From NCBI RefSeq assembly GCF_004664715.2, contig NC_051063.1, positions 68,523,018 to 68,587,017 on the forward strand: a DNA stretch of 64,000 bases, given 5' to 3'. This document shows, piece by piece, positions 11,947 to 23,849 of the stretch (within the stretch, counting starts at the first letter, position 1; every line of letters starts with the position of its first letter). Origin of the DNA: Peromyscus leucopus (taxonomy: Eukaryota > Chordata > Mammalia > Rodentia > Cricetidae). Position numbers and translations under genes: made by a program. The notes under the pieces were generated by a model. That model did no database searches and was not told where the DNA came from. It saw only the letters and a program-made list of their open reading frames with translations.

Positions 11947-12424
11947 ACGGATCTTATTAATAAAAACAAACCCAGAGCCAGGTATTGGGGTAAATTCTTA
12001 AAGGTCAGAGAGACAAAACACAAGCCGCAGCTAACTTCACCTCGCCAACTTCTCAGCTGATCCTGTTTGCTCGAACTGGAAGCCTCTGAGTCCTCACCCA
12101 AATGGATCTCAGCTGAACTGCTCTGAAAGCCTAAAAGCTTAAAAAGGACTCTAGTTCCTGGTCCTCACGCCTTATATACCTTTCTGCTTCTTGCCATCAC
12201 TTCCTGGGATTAAAGGTGTGTGCCACCATGCCCAGTTGTTTCCAGTGTGGCCTTGAACTCACAGAGATCCAGATGGATCTCTGCCTCCAGAATCCTAGGA
12301 TTTAAGGTGTGTGTGTGTGCCACCATTTTCTGGCCTCTATGTCTGTCTAGTGGCTCTTCTGTTCTCTGAACCCAGGAAAGTTTATTAAGGTGCACAATAT
12401 ATTAGGGAACACAATATCACCACA
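11947..12424. mobile_element. Composite cricetid-type dispersed repeat containing antisense B1
   Basis: Starts with ATCTTATTAATAAAAACAAA and CCCAGAGCCAGGTATTGGGG and ends with AGTTTATTAAGGTGCACAAT and AGGGAACACAATATCACC. In between are GGATCTCAGCTGAACTGCTC and CCTCACGCCTTATATACC blocks and two B1-like antisense segments (GGGATTAAAGGTGTGTGCCA and GTGGCCTTGAACTCACAGAG). I recognise this arrangement as a repeat common in cricetid genomes, but cannot name the family. It is near full length. Confidence 0.65.
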
Positions 12425-13158
12425 GACCTTGTTCTCCCGAATGAGCCCTGGGATGAGAGTCTCCGTAGGGGGGCCAAGAATGTGTCTCTCTGAGTACTCT
12501 GACTAGAGGGGCTGCAGTGTCTCCCCCTAGCCATCTGGACTCTTGCGACACTACCAGCAGCATTTCTACATTTTTTACGTAATCAAGGCATGGGGGACAT
12601 GTTACACTGTGCTGCACAGGCTTTCTGTCTGGAGCCGCACACTGCAACCCCCTCAGGGCTCACCAGGCTGGTGGCTGCTGGATGAGAAGGGGAATCTCCA
12701 TTTCTAAGTCTGTGACCTTGTGCCCATGCAGCTGCCAGAGACGTCTTTCTGCCAAATAGACACAAATAGGTCCTGAAGCTGTGCTTTGTAGAAAAGGAAA
12801 TAAGTCTTTAGGCCCCAGGTAGGCTCCTGAGCCCCAGGGACAGCACTGGAGAGAGCCCACCCCCACCTCCCCAACCATCAAGAACTTACTCTCTCTCTCT
12901 CTCATAGGCTCCCAACTTGCACCTCCACAGAACTTGTCTCCTACAGGCTAAGTGCTGGGACCACATCTTATTCAGAGTGTCCCCTGGAGCCCATTGTGGG
13001 GAACCTGACTTCATTCTATGTCCCCTCTATTCTGCCTCCTAAGGGCTGAACATCTGGGCCAGGTCCCGTATGAGCAGGCCACACTGCCTCACTCAGGACA
13101 GCTTCCAAGGCACCTGGGAGGAAGTCACCCAGATGTTCCATTTTAGCTGCTGCAAATG

Positions 13159-13159
<1 letters not shown>
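12425..13159. other. Unique DNA
   Basis: No repeat family recognised except a short CT run (12890-12903). Confidence 0.45.

Positions 13160-13193
<34 letters not shown>
13160..13193. repeat. (CA)n microsatellite
   Basis: About 17 pure CA units. Confidence 0.97.
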
Positions 13194-13194
<1 letters not shown>

Positions 13195-13570
13195 CTCCAG
13201 GTTCCCTCAGATGCAACTTGGCCTAAACGTGAATGAAGAGGGGGTGGAGGGAAAACAGATTTTCCCAGAAGGAGGTAGGAGGGGACAGATGGTTCCAGAG
13301 GGAGGAAGAGAGCTGGAGACTGCAGAGAGGAAATAAGACACTCAGCAGGATGATGGTCCGTCTGGACCAGCAGGCCTCAAAGGACCTGTTCAGGCAGGAT
13401 CTGAATTCACACACCCCGCCACAGCAGGCATGAGTCCTACAGTGCAGCTAACTGGAGGGTGTCATTTTGATGACGAGGAGGAGGAAGATGGCAAGAATCA
13501 GGCAGTCCGATCAGACTCTGTTCCAAGCACTGTGTGGTGATTACACTTCATGTGTTATTATTTATTCTTA

Positions 13571-13911
13571 CACATGTGTGTATATAATGTATGTGTATGT
13601 ACATGTTTGCATGCATGTGGAGGCCACGGAACTTTTGGTTGCCAGAGGTCAACTTTCGGTTCGGTTCTCAGGAGGACCACCTTGGTTTTTGAGACTGGAT
13701 CTCTCACTGGTCTGGAGCTCCAGAGCTCACTGATTAGACTAGACTGGCTGCCAGCAAGTCCCAAGGAACTCCTTGTCTCCACCTCCTCAGCACTGAGCTT
13801 AAACTACACCCCACCAGGCCTGGCATTTTTAAAATGTGGGTCCTGGTATTTGAACTGGGTCCTCACTCTTGTATGGCAAGCATTTTATCAAACTGTGCCG
13901 TCTTCCAGCCC
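13571..13911 (-). mobile_element. Composite SINE (tRNA-type head plus B1-like body), antisense
   Basis: Read on the minus strand the order is: GGGCTGGAAGACGGCAC head, CCAGTTCAAATACCAGGACC (degraded B-box region), a B1-like GGCCTGGTGGGGTGTAG body, AGTGAGAGATCCAGTCTC, then a TTGACCTCTGGCAACC and CATACATGT-rich tail. The same order occurs on the plus strand at 43762-44105 and 58364-58660, so this is one family present several times here. I do not assign a subfamily name. Confidence 0.72.
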
Positions 13912-15756
13912 TTTAATTGTTTGCTTTGACATGTGGCCACCTCCCAGTAGACAGTGCTGTGGAGCTCAGGGTCATCACTGCTCACCCATGGTGTGTTCCT
14001 AGGTGGTTACAGAAGCTTCACCCTGGGCCTAGACATCCAGGCTGCAAAGTCTGGGCCCTCATCCCCCACCCAACAGCACTTCTGTACCATCTGATCTACC
14101 TTCCAGAAAGTTCTAGGTTTCATTTCTTAAGCCAATGACGTTTGCCAATCAGCTTGTACCTGTGCTAACACCCAGAGGTGATGGCCATGGTTCACTGAAC
14201 TCCTTTCACAGGGACAAGGAAATCTGAGCTGCATTTGTCCTTCCTTGCAGCTCCACTGGGAGGGGACTGCCTTGCTTCTCTCTCTCAAATCTCTGGGCCC
14301 CGGTGAGGCCACGTTGCCCAAAAGGAATGCCTTCCTAAAGTTTCTCTTTCCCGTTATCCTGGGGATGTTCAAGGAGGGAAGCCAGGAAGAGCTTGACCAA
14401 CTCCCTTCTCAAGAATGAAGCAGCAGCCTGGGCCAACCTGACTCCCTCAGCCTCTGGGTCACTTACAGAAGCAGAAACTGGAAGCCACTGCACTCCCCTG
14501 TGTTTGAGAGCTGTCCTGTGGATTCTGTAGAGATTTAAAGGTAGGAGAGGAGCAGGGAGAACCCAGGATTTTCTGGGAACATGACCCTCTTTGGCTTGGA
14601 GAAAGTAAACCAGGAAGAGAGTTGGTACCGACGGGCATCCACACTGAGCCTTCTCTTCAGCTAAGACTCTTAAACGCTAATCTGAACCAGCTCTAGAGAA
14701 GGGGTGGAGGCCCATCCTGGGATGCATCACACAGACTTGGCTATCTTGGTACTCTCTTCACCACATGCCCACCTTCCCAACACCAAAGTGCCTCCCTGTT
14801 CCCAGCGAGGGCCTTGCAGCATGTATTGTCCTGTGTGGAGGAGGGTGGGGCTGCTATTCCGTTGATCAAGACTTGACTTCCTTGCAAGTGGGCTCTAGCC
14901 ATTGGGCAGCCCTGCAGTGCTGAGCCCTCAGAGTAATGAAGCAGCTGGGTGTACAGGGAGGCACACCAGGCCTAGAACACAAGTCTTGTGTCTTCACTCA
15001 TCGGTTCTGGGACCTGGAGCCAAACATTCGATTTTCCTGAGTTCCAGTTTATTCCAACAGAGTAGCTGTGAGAAGTAATTGTGCTCACGTGTGTGAAGGC
15101 TCTGTGTAAATTGGAAGGAGGTAAGGGCACCCTTCATCAGGTATAGGTGCAAATGCCCCAGGCAATCTTCCCTCTTTGGCTCCGCCACTCAAATCCTGGA
15201 CACATAAACGCGCCTGAGGGAGTCCCTGTGTTCCCAGACACAAAGCTCAGAAAATGCCCAAAACTCTCCCCTCCCCACCAACCCCACCAACTGCATTTGT
15301 GTCACCTGCTTCCCCGAGTCTTTCACCCCATTGTTCTTGTCACACTGAGGCAGGATAGAAAGACATGGCCAATTAAAGGCTCATGGGAAGGGAAAGGAGC
15401 CTCTCACCCAGAGTCTGTCTGAAGGCTCACACACTGAAGTCAGAAATACCAGCAAAACTGACATTTGCTGTGAAGGTTGCCTCCTAGAGACAGCACTCCT
15501 TTACAGAGAGACGGCTCAAGTAAGGATGCTGAAAATAATGACGAGCCATGCTTTAAGGCCTGTGTGATCAACTGTGGCATTGTTCTCTCAAGCCTTAAAC
15601 TTGCAGCATTCCAGGAATCTCACAAGCTAGACCATAAGCTCTGTTTACAGTAAAAGATGTGTCATAACTACATCGTGCAAGCTTCGTGACCCATGGTTTT
15701 GTATAAGCTGTACTCCTATCCAAGTGACTTCAGGAACCAGCCTATAATATCATTTA
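13912..15756. other. Unique DNA, no gene recognised
   Basis: About 1.8 kb without recognisable repeats. Open frames are under 95 codons and lack exon context. Confidence 0.45.
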
Positions 15757-15825
15757 ACAGAAGAGGAGGAGGAGCAGCAGCAGAAAGGGGACAAGGAAGA
15801 AGAGGAGGAGGAAAAAATAGGGAGG
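15757..15825. repeat. Purine-rich (GAGGA/GCA)n low-complexity tract
   Basis: A GAGGAGGAGCAGCAGCAGAA segment and related GGA/GAA triplets, strongly strand-asymmetric in purines. The 60-codon frame across it encodes only low-complexity Gly/Arg. Confidence 0.85.
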
Positions 15826-17447
15826 CTGGAGCTTCTTGCAAACCCACTGAGCAGTGTAATTTCAGTGGCCACTAAAACTGTATTCACGGTTACTGCTAAC
15901 ATACTTAAGCATGACTCTGTTGACAAGTCGTACCCACACTTGGGTGTGCACTGTCATTTGCTTAAGTTCCTCTTTTTTCTCCTGCAATGCCTATGTTTAA
16001 AGCTATGTCAAAACCTTTTGTAAATGAACTCCAACTCCACTTCATACTGACTCATCCTGAATTCTCTCGTATGGCATAGTCAAGATCCTGATTTCATCTG
16101 AGTGGAAGTCTCTGGAAAGAACTCATTAGGCCATTGCAAGTGGCAGCATATCACTAGTCCCCATCAACTGCCACTGACAAGACCTCTTTATTTGTGTCCC
16201 TGGGTTCTCAAAACCTGGCCCAGAACATAGGTTCCCCCATTCCATTACCACTAAAACCCATTTCCAGAAATAAAGAGAAAGTAGGAAAAGCCAAAACTCT
16301 TGTGATTTTCTGTTTAAGTTAGGCCTAGGATCACTGCAAGCATTTTGGGGGGGGGGGGTTCTGCTGTCTTAGTATCTGTGGCCCACAAGCTTCTAATATC
16401 TCCTGTGAGGTTAGAAGGAGGGTGTTCATAGCCTGTGTAAGTTTTATAGGCCATGGTTGGTGGGGAGGGGTGCCAAGTTCTTTCTTTAGTGTCCTTCTGA
16501 GCTCCTGGCTCCTGCCTTCTAACTTACCTCATAGCCCAATAGCTGCCTGCGAGCTGACCTTTATGCTGTTATCCAACCAGAGAAGAGTGAAAGAAGGAAG
16601 GGAAAACACATGGGACCTTGCATCTCCCAAAAAAAGTCAACAATTGAGCAGCCTTCATTAGTGCCTCAACACACTTCTGCTTACATCTTGCCTGCTAAAA
16701 CCTGGTAGCATTTGGCTTCAAGACCATCTTTTGCCTATGCAAAGTGTCGAGCAAAGCCAAGGTCCTGTTACTGACAACAGATACATGCATATTGAGTAGC
16801 TTTTAATTATCTCTATGACAGTTGTCCAGCACTATACCCATGGAATGGGGACAGCCACGTTGGTCTGACTCAAGACCCACCCTAGTCCTTCAGTGCTCCC
16901 TCTGCCGTGCCCCTGGGAGCAACTGACCCTATCCTGCTACCACCCAATGAATAATTCTCCCTTGCAGGTGCTCCACCTGTTGGGATGTCTTGGAGCACTA
17001 TGAATCTGTGATTACAAGAACTTATCTCCCTGAGAGGGCAGAGACATTGCCCTTTTTGTACAGGAGAACCCTGAAGCTTCAGGGAACAGGGCTTCCAAAC
17101 CTAGAGTGGGAAGAGGCATGGGAAGCTCAGGTCCTATGGATTCTAAGACTGTCTCCTCTTGCACAGCCTTCCATTCTCTGGAAGACAAGTCTCTGCCTCC
17201 CTTCACCAGGCAGGAGGATAAGTAGTCTGCACCAAGGAGGATCCTGTGAGCCTTGAGGCCTGGCTGTTCTGGCCCATAGAGATGGGGAGGCTTTGCTCTG
17301 CAACCCTCCCTCCTCCTGCTGGACAGCCTCTTATCTTCTGGTGGAGTCTTCAGACTTACAGGATGTAACTTCATGGACCAAGAAGACTGTCTAGAAATTT
17401 CAGTTTGTCTCCTTTCTGTTGTCTTTGGAGGAATGAGGGTGTATGCC
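15826..17447. other. Unique DNA with a G14 run
   Basis: No repeat family recognised. A run of 14 G (16345-16358) is the only simple repeat. The CCTGAGAGGGCAGAGACATT segment near 17030 lies in a 120-codon antisense frame that has no protein-like pattern. Confidence 0.4.
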
Positions 17448-17458
17448 AGTTAGTTTTC

Positions 17459-17460
<2 letters not shown>

Positions 17461-17500
<40 letters not shown>
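17461..17500. repeat. (GT)n microsatellite inside MaLR
   Basis: Exactly 20 GT units, interrupting the GTTAGTTTT/ACTGACATAAG region of the MaLR LTR. Confidence 0.97.
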
Positions 17501-17502
<2 letters not shown>

Positions 17503-17586
17503 AAACTGACATAAGCCAGAGTCATCTGGAAAGAGGGAAACTCAACTAAGAAAACTCCTCCATCAGATTGCCCATAAGCAAGTCTG

Positions 17587-17953
17587 TGTAGGCAGAAGTT
17601 TCTTTCTCGCCTGCCTTTTCCCAGATACCCAGCAGTCACTTCCCAAATAATTGACTCGGATACTTAATATTACTTATAAATGCTTGGCCGGTAGCTCAGG
17701 CTTATTACTAACTAGCTCTTTATTAAACTATCTATGTTTAGCCATGTAGCTTGGTACCTTTTCTCAAAGTGGCATTCTCATCTTGCTTCCCCTGCATCTG
17801 GCTGGTGACTCATGACTTCACCCTTCCTCTTTCCAGAATTCTCCCAGTCTAGTCAACCTGCCTATACTTCTTGCCTGGCTACTGGCCAATCAGCATTTTA
17901 AAGCAATTCAAGTGACAAACCTTTATAGTGTACAAGAACATTACCAAACAGCA
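17587..17953 (-). mobile_element. Solo ERV LTR (6-bp duplication), antisense
   Basis: A 367-bp block that starts TGTAGGCAG and ends ACAGCA, so it has 5'-TG...CA-3' termini. It is flanked by AGTCTG (17581-17586) and AATCTA (17954-17959), a decayed 6-bp duplication typical of class II ERVs. The interior has AATGCTTGGCCGGTAGCTC, TTATTACTAACTAGCTC, ATGTTTAGCCATGTAGC and CTACTGGCCAATCAGC blocks. A truncated relative lies in the opposite orientation at 53245-53451. No gag, pol or env sequence is attached. Confidence 0.8.
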
Positions 17954-18150
17954 AATCTATGTGGCATTTCTTGATTAATCACTGATATGGGGGACCCAGC
18001 CCAGTATGGATGATGCCACCCTTGGGCAGGTAGAAAAGAAGCATGCTGAGCAAGTCATGAGGAGTGAGTCAGTAAACAGCATCCTCTGTGCTCTCTGTAA
18101 AGCCTCCTTCTAAAAGGACTCCAGGTCTTCCCTACTGTCCTCAGACCCAC

Positions 18151-18619
18151 TGTTCAGACATAGGAACTTGATTCACTTCCTGTCCTCCACCATGAAGGTG
18201 TGTGGCCCACATCAGAGGTATGCCTGACTTGTTTTCTCAAGTTGCCTCCCAGATGTGTGAGATTGCTCTAAGATTCACATCTGTGTGTTAAGAGGAGACA
18301 CCTTATTCCGGGGCAACCACCTGGACCTCAATGATACTGTTCTTGTGTGTCTGGTGGCCTCCAGGGACTTGGCAGACAACAAATCCAATCTGAGATGCTA
18401 GCAGTGCAACTATTATTATGAACTCTGTATCTCTGAGGATCTAGGTTGGCTTTGGCTGTGGATGGAAGCAGCTTAGGGTTTATACCCAAAACTGCTTTGA
18501 AGAATATCATTTCCCACTTTGCTCTCCAATACAAGTTCTTCTTTCTCAAAAGGAAGCCCAGCTGAAAGCAACTTGGAATACCAGGCTCTTTGAGTCCTGA
18601 GCTGTTCATATATTCATCA
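18151..18619. other. Unique DNA
   Basis: No repeat recognised. A 98-codon minus-strand frame (18328-18624) has no motif that I can identify. Confidence 0.4.
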
Positions 18620-18900
18620 AACAAAAGCAGTGTGCCGGTATATTGCTTTCCCTTGGAGCAGATGACCGTGCAGCCATCCGTCAGCTCGTGGAGTTAAACA
18701 CAGCAAGTGTAAATCGCTTTCATGATCACATTTGCAGAATAATTTCCCTTTATGTTAAACAATTATAATATGTGGTTAGCTCTCCAGACAAAACTAGGGA
18801 AGTTCAAAGTTCCAATCTGATTGTCTATCACAACAGACCCTGGAGGCTTGATATCCAAATGCCTCTAATATTTGCATGAAAATGACCTTAGTTTAGAGGG
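18620..18900. promoter_or_regulatory. Candidate regulatory island
   Basis: Repeat-free AT-rich block with CAGCCATCCGTCAGCTCGTG, a TTTCATGATCACATTTGCAG block, AACAATTATAATATGTGG, a GATTGTCTATCACAACAG segment (TALE/RUNX-like cores), and TAATATTTGCATGAAAATGA (octamer-like ATTTGCAT). Function is inferred from motif density and absence of repeats. Confidence 0.3.
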
Positions 18901-18904
18901 GATT

Positions 18905-19035
18905 TGTTTGTTGAGGCAGAGTGGCAGAGTCTCACTCTAGCACAGGCTAACCTAGAACTAGGTAACCCAGGCTAGCCTTGATCATCCAACACTAGCTGGC
19001 CTCTAGAGTGCAGAGCCACAACACCTGGCTCACAA
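18905..19035 (-). mobile_element. Old B1-like SINE, antisense
   Basis: Reverse-complement B1 pattern with high divergence: GAGGCAGAG and GCAGAGTCTCACTCTAGCAC, ACCCAGGCTAGCCTTGATCA, then CAGAGCCACAACACCTGGCT. It has a duplicated AGGCTAACCTAGAACTAGGT segment. Its age fits the early B1 type. Confidence 0.5.
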
Positions 19036-19040
19036 TCTTG

Positions 19041-19046
19041 CTTTTT

Positions 19047-19078
<32 letters not shown>
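19041..19078. repeat. T-rich homopolymer tract
   Basis: Runs of T8-T18 separated by single C, directly right of the B1-like fragment. Confidence 0.9.
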
Positions 19079-19295
19079 AAGCTTCTTGGCTTGGGCTGTT
19101 TTCCATGCTCTTCTGAAGAAGCTCTGGACAAGGGGCCTGTTTGATGTTTGGGAAACAGAACCTCATGCCCCACTGTGTCTCTGGTAGAGAGGGAATGTAG
19201 ACTTGGGGCTGCTGAGGGACTCCTGCAGTGCACCCACAGGGTACAATGTGACCTGTATCACCCAATCCAGTCCATACTATCTGTATTGCTTTAGA

Positions 19296-20029
<734 letters not shown>

Positions 20030-20400
20030 TGGTGCTAAGTTACCCCTTTCTTGGATAAGTCATCTTAAATTAAATATTAAAGATTAATAAATATAATGCC
20101 CATAATAAACAGTACACACTAATTTAATTAAAAATAGATGGTGGATTTTACAAATGGGGCATTACAGGGATGACAGAGAACAGACTTGTTATGCTAAAAA
20201 TGTAGTATTGAGGGTATGCAATCTTGCTTCACATTACACCCTTATTGTGTCTCATTAAAATTTTAAAAATAGCTATTTTAATTGTCAAGCATTTGACAAA
20301 CTGCTATAAAAACTTGACACTTAAGTTTCAATTTTACAATATGCATTTTAATGATTCCCTTTCTTCTGCATGTTTTGTTATCCATAATCCCAGGTTCTTT
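20030..20400. promoter_or_regulatory. AT-rich candidate regulatory island
   Basis: Unique DNA dense in homeodomain-type cores: TTAAATTAAATATTAAAG, TAATTTAATTA (20120-20130), CATTACAGGGATGACAG, ATAGCTATTTTAATTG, and TGCATTTTAATGATTCCC. It contains an inverted repeat TTGTCAA-GCAT-TTGACAA (20282-20299), which places two TGACA (TALE/MEIS-type) cores face to face. No repeat family is recognised. Enhancer function is an inference. Confidence 0.4.
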
Positions 20401-20438
20401 TTTTTTTTTCTCAAAAAAATTAAAATGTCGTCTTCCAG

Positions 20439-20440
<2 letters not shown>

Positions 20441-20485
<45 letters not shown>
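20441..20485. repeat. (GT)n microsatellite
   Basis: About 22 pure GT units, 30 bp right of a T/A homopolymer pair. Confidence 0.97.
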
Positions 20486-20486
<1 letters not shown>

Positions 20487-21120
20487 TTTTCTTCAGAGAA
20501 CAGAGTTGAGCTTGCTGCAGGGCTGCCAGAAAATATTTTAAATCTTTACAAAGAAATATGAACATTAGAGCTCTATTTTATTTCTGCAGCAGTCTGTTTC
20601 CCTGTAGTTTGTGAAGCCTACAGGGGTACCAGGGAAGGAAAAGCCTCCCGGAGCTCCAGCCTGCCCTAGAAGGGCCTGTCAGAGACTTTTAGCACCAGCA
20701 TTTTGAGAGGACTTCCCATGTCCTGCTCTTGGGATGTAAGACAAGATGACAGACGTGACTCACAGTCACCAATGTGTTCAAACCTTCTATTAAAGAAAAT
20801 GAACACTTTTTTTTTTTCTCAAGAACCTCCCTGAAGGGCACTGTGGAAATGCTTTAGGCCCATCTGAACAGTCCAGTGGGGCCTTGAGGGCCTCTGAACT
20901 CCTTGCTACACTCTGGAAGGAAAAATAGAGTAAGTCAGGGCTCTCTAAATGCCTAGCCATTTAAGCAATTGGAGTTGCTAAAACCTCTCCTGCTGACATC
21001 ATGGCAAACAGTATATTGTTAGTATGAGAGTTGTTTTGGGTTAGGAAAAGTTCAATCTCCTTGGCAAACCAAATAAAAGTATGACAGTGATGGAGTCCTG
21101 TGGTACATACTGACAAATAG
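20486..21120. other. Unique DNA
   Basis: No repeat recognised apart from a T10 run near 20808. Confidence 0.45.
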
Positions 21121-21121
21121 C

Positions 21122-21515
21122 CACTGTCTTAGTCAGGGTTCTATTGCTATGAAGAGACACCATGACCGTGGTAACTCTTATAAAAGAAAGTGTTTAACTG
21201 GGGTTGGCTTACAGCTTCTGGGGTTTAGTCCATTATCATCATGGCAGGGAGCATGGTAGCATGCAGTCAGATGTGGCACTGGAAGAGTAACTGAGAGCTC
21301 TACATCTGGATCTGCAAGCAGCAGAAAGAGAAAGTCACTAGGCCTGGACTGGGCTTTTGAAACCTGAAAGCCCAGAGACACACTTCCTCCAACATGCCAC
21401 ACCTACTCCAACAAGGCCACATTTCTAATCCTTCTCAAGTGGTGCCACTCCTTGATGACTATGTGTTCAAATATATGAGCCAATGGGGGCTATCCTTAGT
21501 CAAACCAACACATTC
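21122..21515 (-). mobile_element. MaLR (MT/MTD-like) LTR, probable 3' LTR
   Basis: Strong match by eye to an antisense rodent MaLR LTR: CTTAGTCAGGGTTCTATTGC, AGAGACACCATGACCGTGG, TAACTCTTATAAAAGAAAGT, GGTTTAGTCCATTATCATC, GAGAGCTCTACATCTGGATC, CACACTTCCTCCAACATGCC, ACACCTACTCCAACAAGGCC, and a GGTGCCACTCCTTGATGACT end. It is continuous with MaLR internal-type sequence to the right, so it is probably not a solo LTR. Confidence 0.82.
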
Positions 21516-22800
21516 CACTCCCTGGCCTCCATAGGCTTATAACCACAATATAATGCAAAAATACATGCAATCCAACTTCAAAAGTACCCATAGTCTATCA
21601 CAGTCTCAACACTGTTTAAAAGTTCAAAGTCTCTTCTAAGACTCATGGAAATCTCTTAACTGTAAGCCCTTGTAAAATCAAAATCAAAAGTAGACCACAT
21701 ACTTCCAACATACAATGGCACAGGATATACATTACCATTCCAAAAGGGAGGAAAGAGAACATAGTAAGGAAATACTGGACCAAAGCAAGACCTAAAGCCA
21801 GTGGGGCAAACTCCAAACTCTACATCTCCATGTCTGATGTCAAAGCACTCTTCAGATCTCCAACTCCTTTCAGCTTTGTTGACTACAATACACTCTCTCT
21901 CCCAGCTGGTTCCAAAACTGGTCTGTAGTTTCCCTCAGCAGGTATCCCATGACTCTGGCATCTCCGACATTTTGGCATCTCCAACACAATCCAGGCTTCA
22001 CTTTCACAGCTTCATGTAATGGCCTCTCTAGACTTCCTGCAGAGACACTCTTGACACATGCTTGGCCTCAACAACCTCTACTCAGCATCCAAGCATGGGA
22101 TGACTTAGCATCTTCTCTTCATAGGAACAGATAAAAGGGAGTCTTTGTGATATGATAGAGAGCCACACTGAAGCTCCTCAAAATGAAGGACTCCTCTAGT
22201 GAGGCACAACTGTAACCAGCTGGGACCCTCTAACAGCAAGATTCTAGGAATCTCTTACCCTAAAGAGTTCTAGTGGATTCCATGGCATTACATGCAGATT
22301 CTGGGAACCCACAGTGAGCTGTTTCCCCCATCAAGGCTTCCAGCCACCCTAAGTAGGTACAGTTGGCAGAGAGTCCTTTCCCACCCATCTACCAGTGCCC
22401 ACCATACCATCTTCCAAATAACTTGACACGTTCCTGCTGAGACTATGTATACAGATATCCCAAGGCTTCCTTGGACCCCATGCTGAGAACAAGGCCCTAC
22501 TGACACACTGCTCTTGAGCTGAAATCCATCCTACCTGCTCCTATGTGCAGGTCACCTGGAGCAGCTTCCCTGGGAAAGCAACAAACCAATGGAGGGAAGG
22601 GTTGTGCTGCATGGTAAGGGGCCTTTTGATCAGCTGACTCTTAAAGACCTTGCACAGCCCTTCTTGACACAGTCTGCTCCAAACCATGAGCAGCTGAGGC
22701 TGTCCACATTGACCTGAGCACCCTGGGAAGCATAGTGCCCTGGCTGCTTCCACTTCCAAAGGACCTCCTGAGCAGGTCATTGCGGCGTTCATCACTTCTC
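21516..22800 (-). mobile_element. MaLR internal region (non-coding retroelement body)
   Basis: Begins right after the LTR with ATTCCACTCCCTGGCCTCC and continues with a familiar rodent middle-repetitive series: CAAAAGTACCCATAGTCTAT, TACTTCCAACATACAATGGC, CAGGATATACATTACCATTC, CATCTCCATGTCTGATGTC, GATCTCCAACTCCTTTCAGC, CCATGACTCTGGCATCTCC. I take this as the internal part of a MaLR element. Frames inside are short (below 96 codons), as expected for this gene-less family. Confidence 0.65.
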
Positions 22801-23110
22801 TTGTCATTGCAGCAAATGCCTGATGGAAGCAACTTAAGTAAGGAAGGGTTTATTTTGTTGTCGTTTGAGAGTGCACAAGCAGTTGATGTGAGGTATGGTA
22901 GGGTCCACAGCAAAAAGCAGAGTAGCAGGTGCCTAGAGCTAAGAGGGATGGTGAGTGAGGAGCAGACTTCACAGAAATGGGTAGGAAGCCCCAGGGGTGT
23001 GGGGATATTCTATGATCTCTAGACTCACTGGAGAGGTGTTTTCAGAGGTTTATGCAAAAGACAACAACCTATCCAACTTCGAGAGGGCATCTGTCTTATA
23101 TGTAAGCCAC
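22801..23110 (-). mobile_element. Probable 5' LTR remnant of the MaLR element
   Basis: Antisense MaLR-like start: TCATTGCAGCAAATGCCTGA, GGAAGCAACTTAAGTAAGG, AAGGGTTTATTTTGTTGTCG, then degraded sequence resembling the GGAGAGGTGTTTTCAGAGG tail. It is less similar to the left LTR than two LTRs of one element should be, so it may be a separate MaLR insertion. Confidence 0.45.
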
Positions 23111-23508
23111 ACTTTAAAATATTGACTTTTAAAGAAGAGGCAAAGTACAAGACCAGTGCCCAAAATTATTGGGTGTAAACGTTGACCCACAAGCCAATAA
23201 CACAATCTCTACCTAAAATTCAAGATACAAACTAAAATAAAGCAAGGCAGTCTTAAATCCCTAGGACCAACTTAGGTTTTCATGAGTTTGCTTGTCAGTG
23301 AACATGATGTTCTCCCATCAGATTTCTGTTCAACTTACCTGTGAGGTCATCTGGAGTTTCTGTGGATGTGTTGTATAGAGGAAATTCAAACAGCTTAACA
23401 GCTGTGGGTCTGTTGGGTTGGTCTATTTTAAGCCAGTAATGCTAACACACTTTTGAGAAAACTCCCCACTTTGTCCGTGATTTCAAATGAACTCATAGAG
23501 GCATGGGA
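23111..23508. other. Unique DNA
   Basis: AT-rich, no repeat recognised. Confidence 0.4.
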
Positions 23509-23606
<98 letters not shown>

Positions 23607-23684
23607 AGTGTGTGTATATGTATGTGTAGATGGATGGATGGATGGGTGGATGGATGGATAGATAGATGGATGGACAGACAGACA
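23509..23684. repeat. Four-part compound microsatellite (TC)n(TA)n(TG)n(GGAT)n
   Basis: About 12 TC, then about 18 TA, then about 17 TG, a degenerate TG/TA part, then GGAT/AGAT/GACA tetranucleotides. The 85-codon frame across it is a repeat artefact. A shorter TA run lies at 23727-23739. Confidence 0.97.
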
Positions 23685-23849
23685 TAGATGAGAAAGAAAA
23701 AACTGATGATTAAAGGTAGAGAGAATATATATATATATTAGAGAAATAGCCTTGTTTCCCTGAGTTCTCTCTCCTCTTTTCCACCTCAGAACATTCCGGG
23801 CCTCACAGTTCCATGACTCACAGCAACTTTCCTTGCATTTATTTGCCTA

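Larger units (their letters stand above)
17448..18150 (+). mobile_element. MaLR-type LTR split by a younger ERV LTR
   Basis: Left part (17448-17586): GCCAGTTAGTTTTCAGG, a (GT)20 tract, then ACATAAGCCAGAGTCATCTG and ACTCCTCCATCAGATTGCCC. Right part (17954-18150): GGCATTTCTTGATTAATCAC, GGGGGACCCAGCCCAGTATG, ATGCCACCCTTGGGCAGG, GCATGCTGAGCAAGTCATGAG, then a CAGTAAACAGCATCCTCTG block. Joined across the insertion the two parts follow one continuous MaLR pattern. The same family occurs at 54958-55412. Confidence 0.75.
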
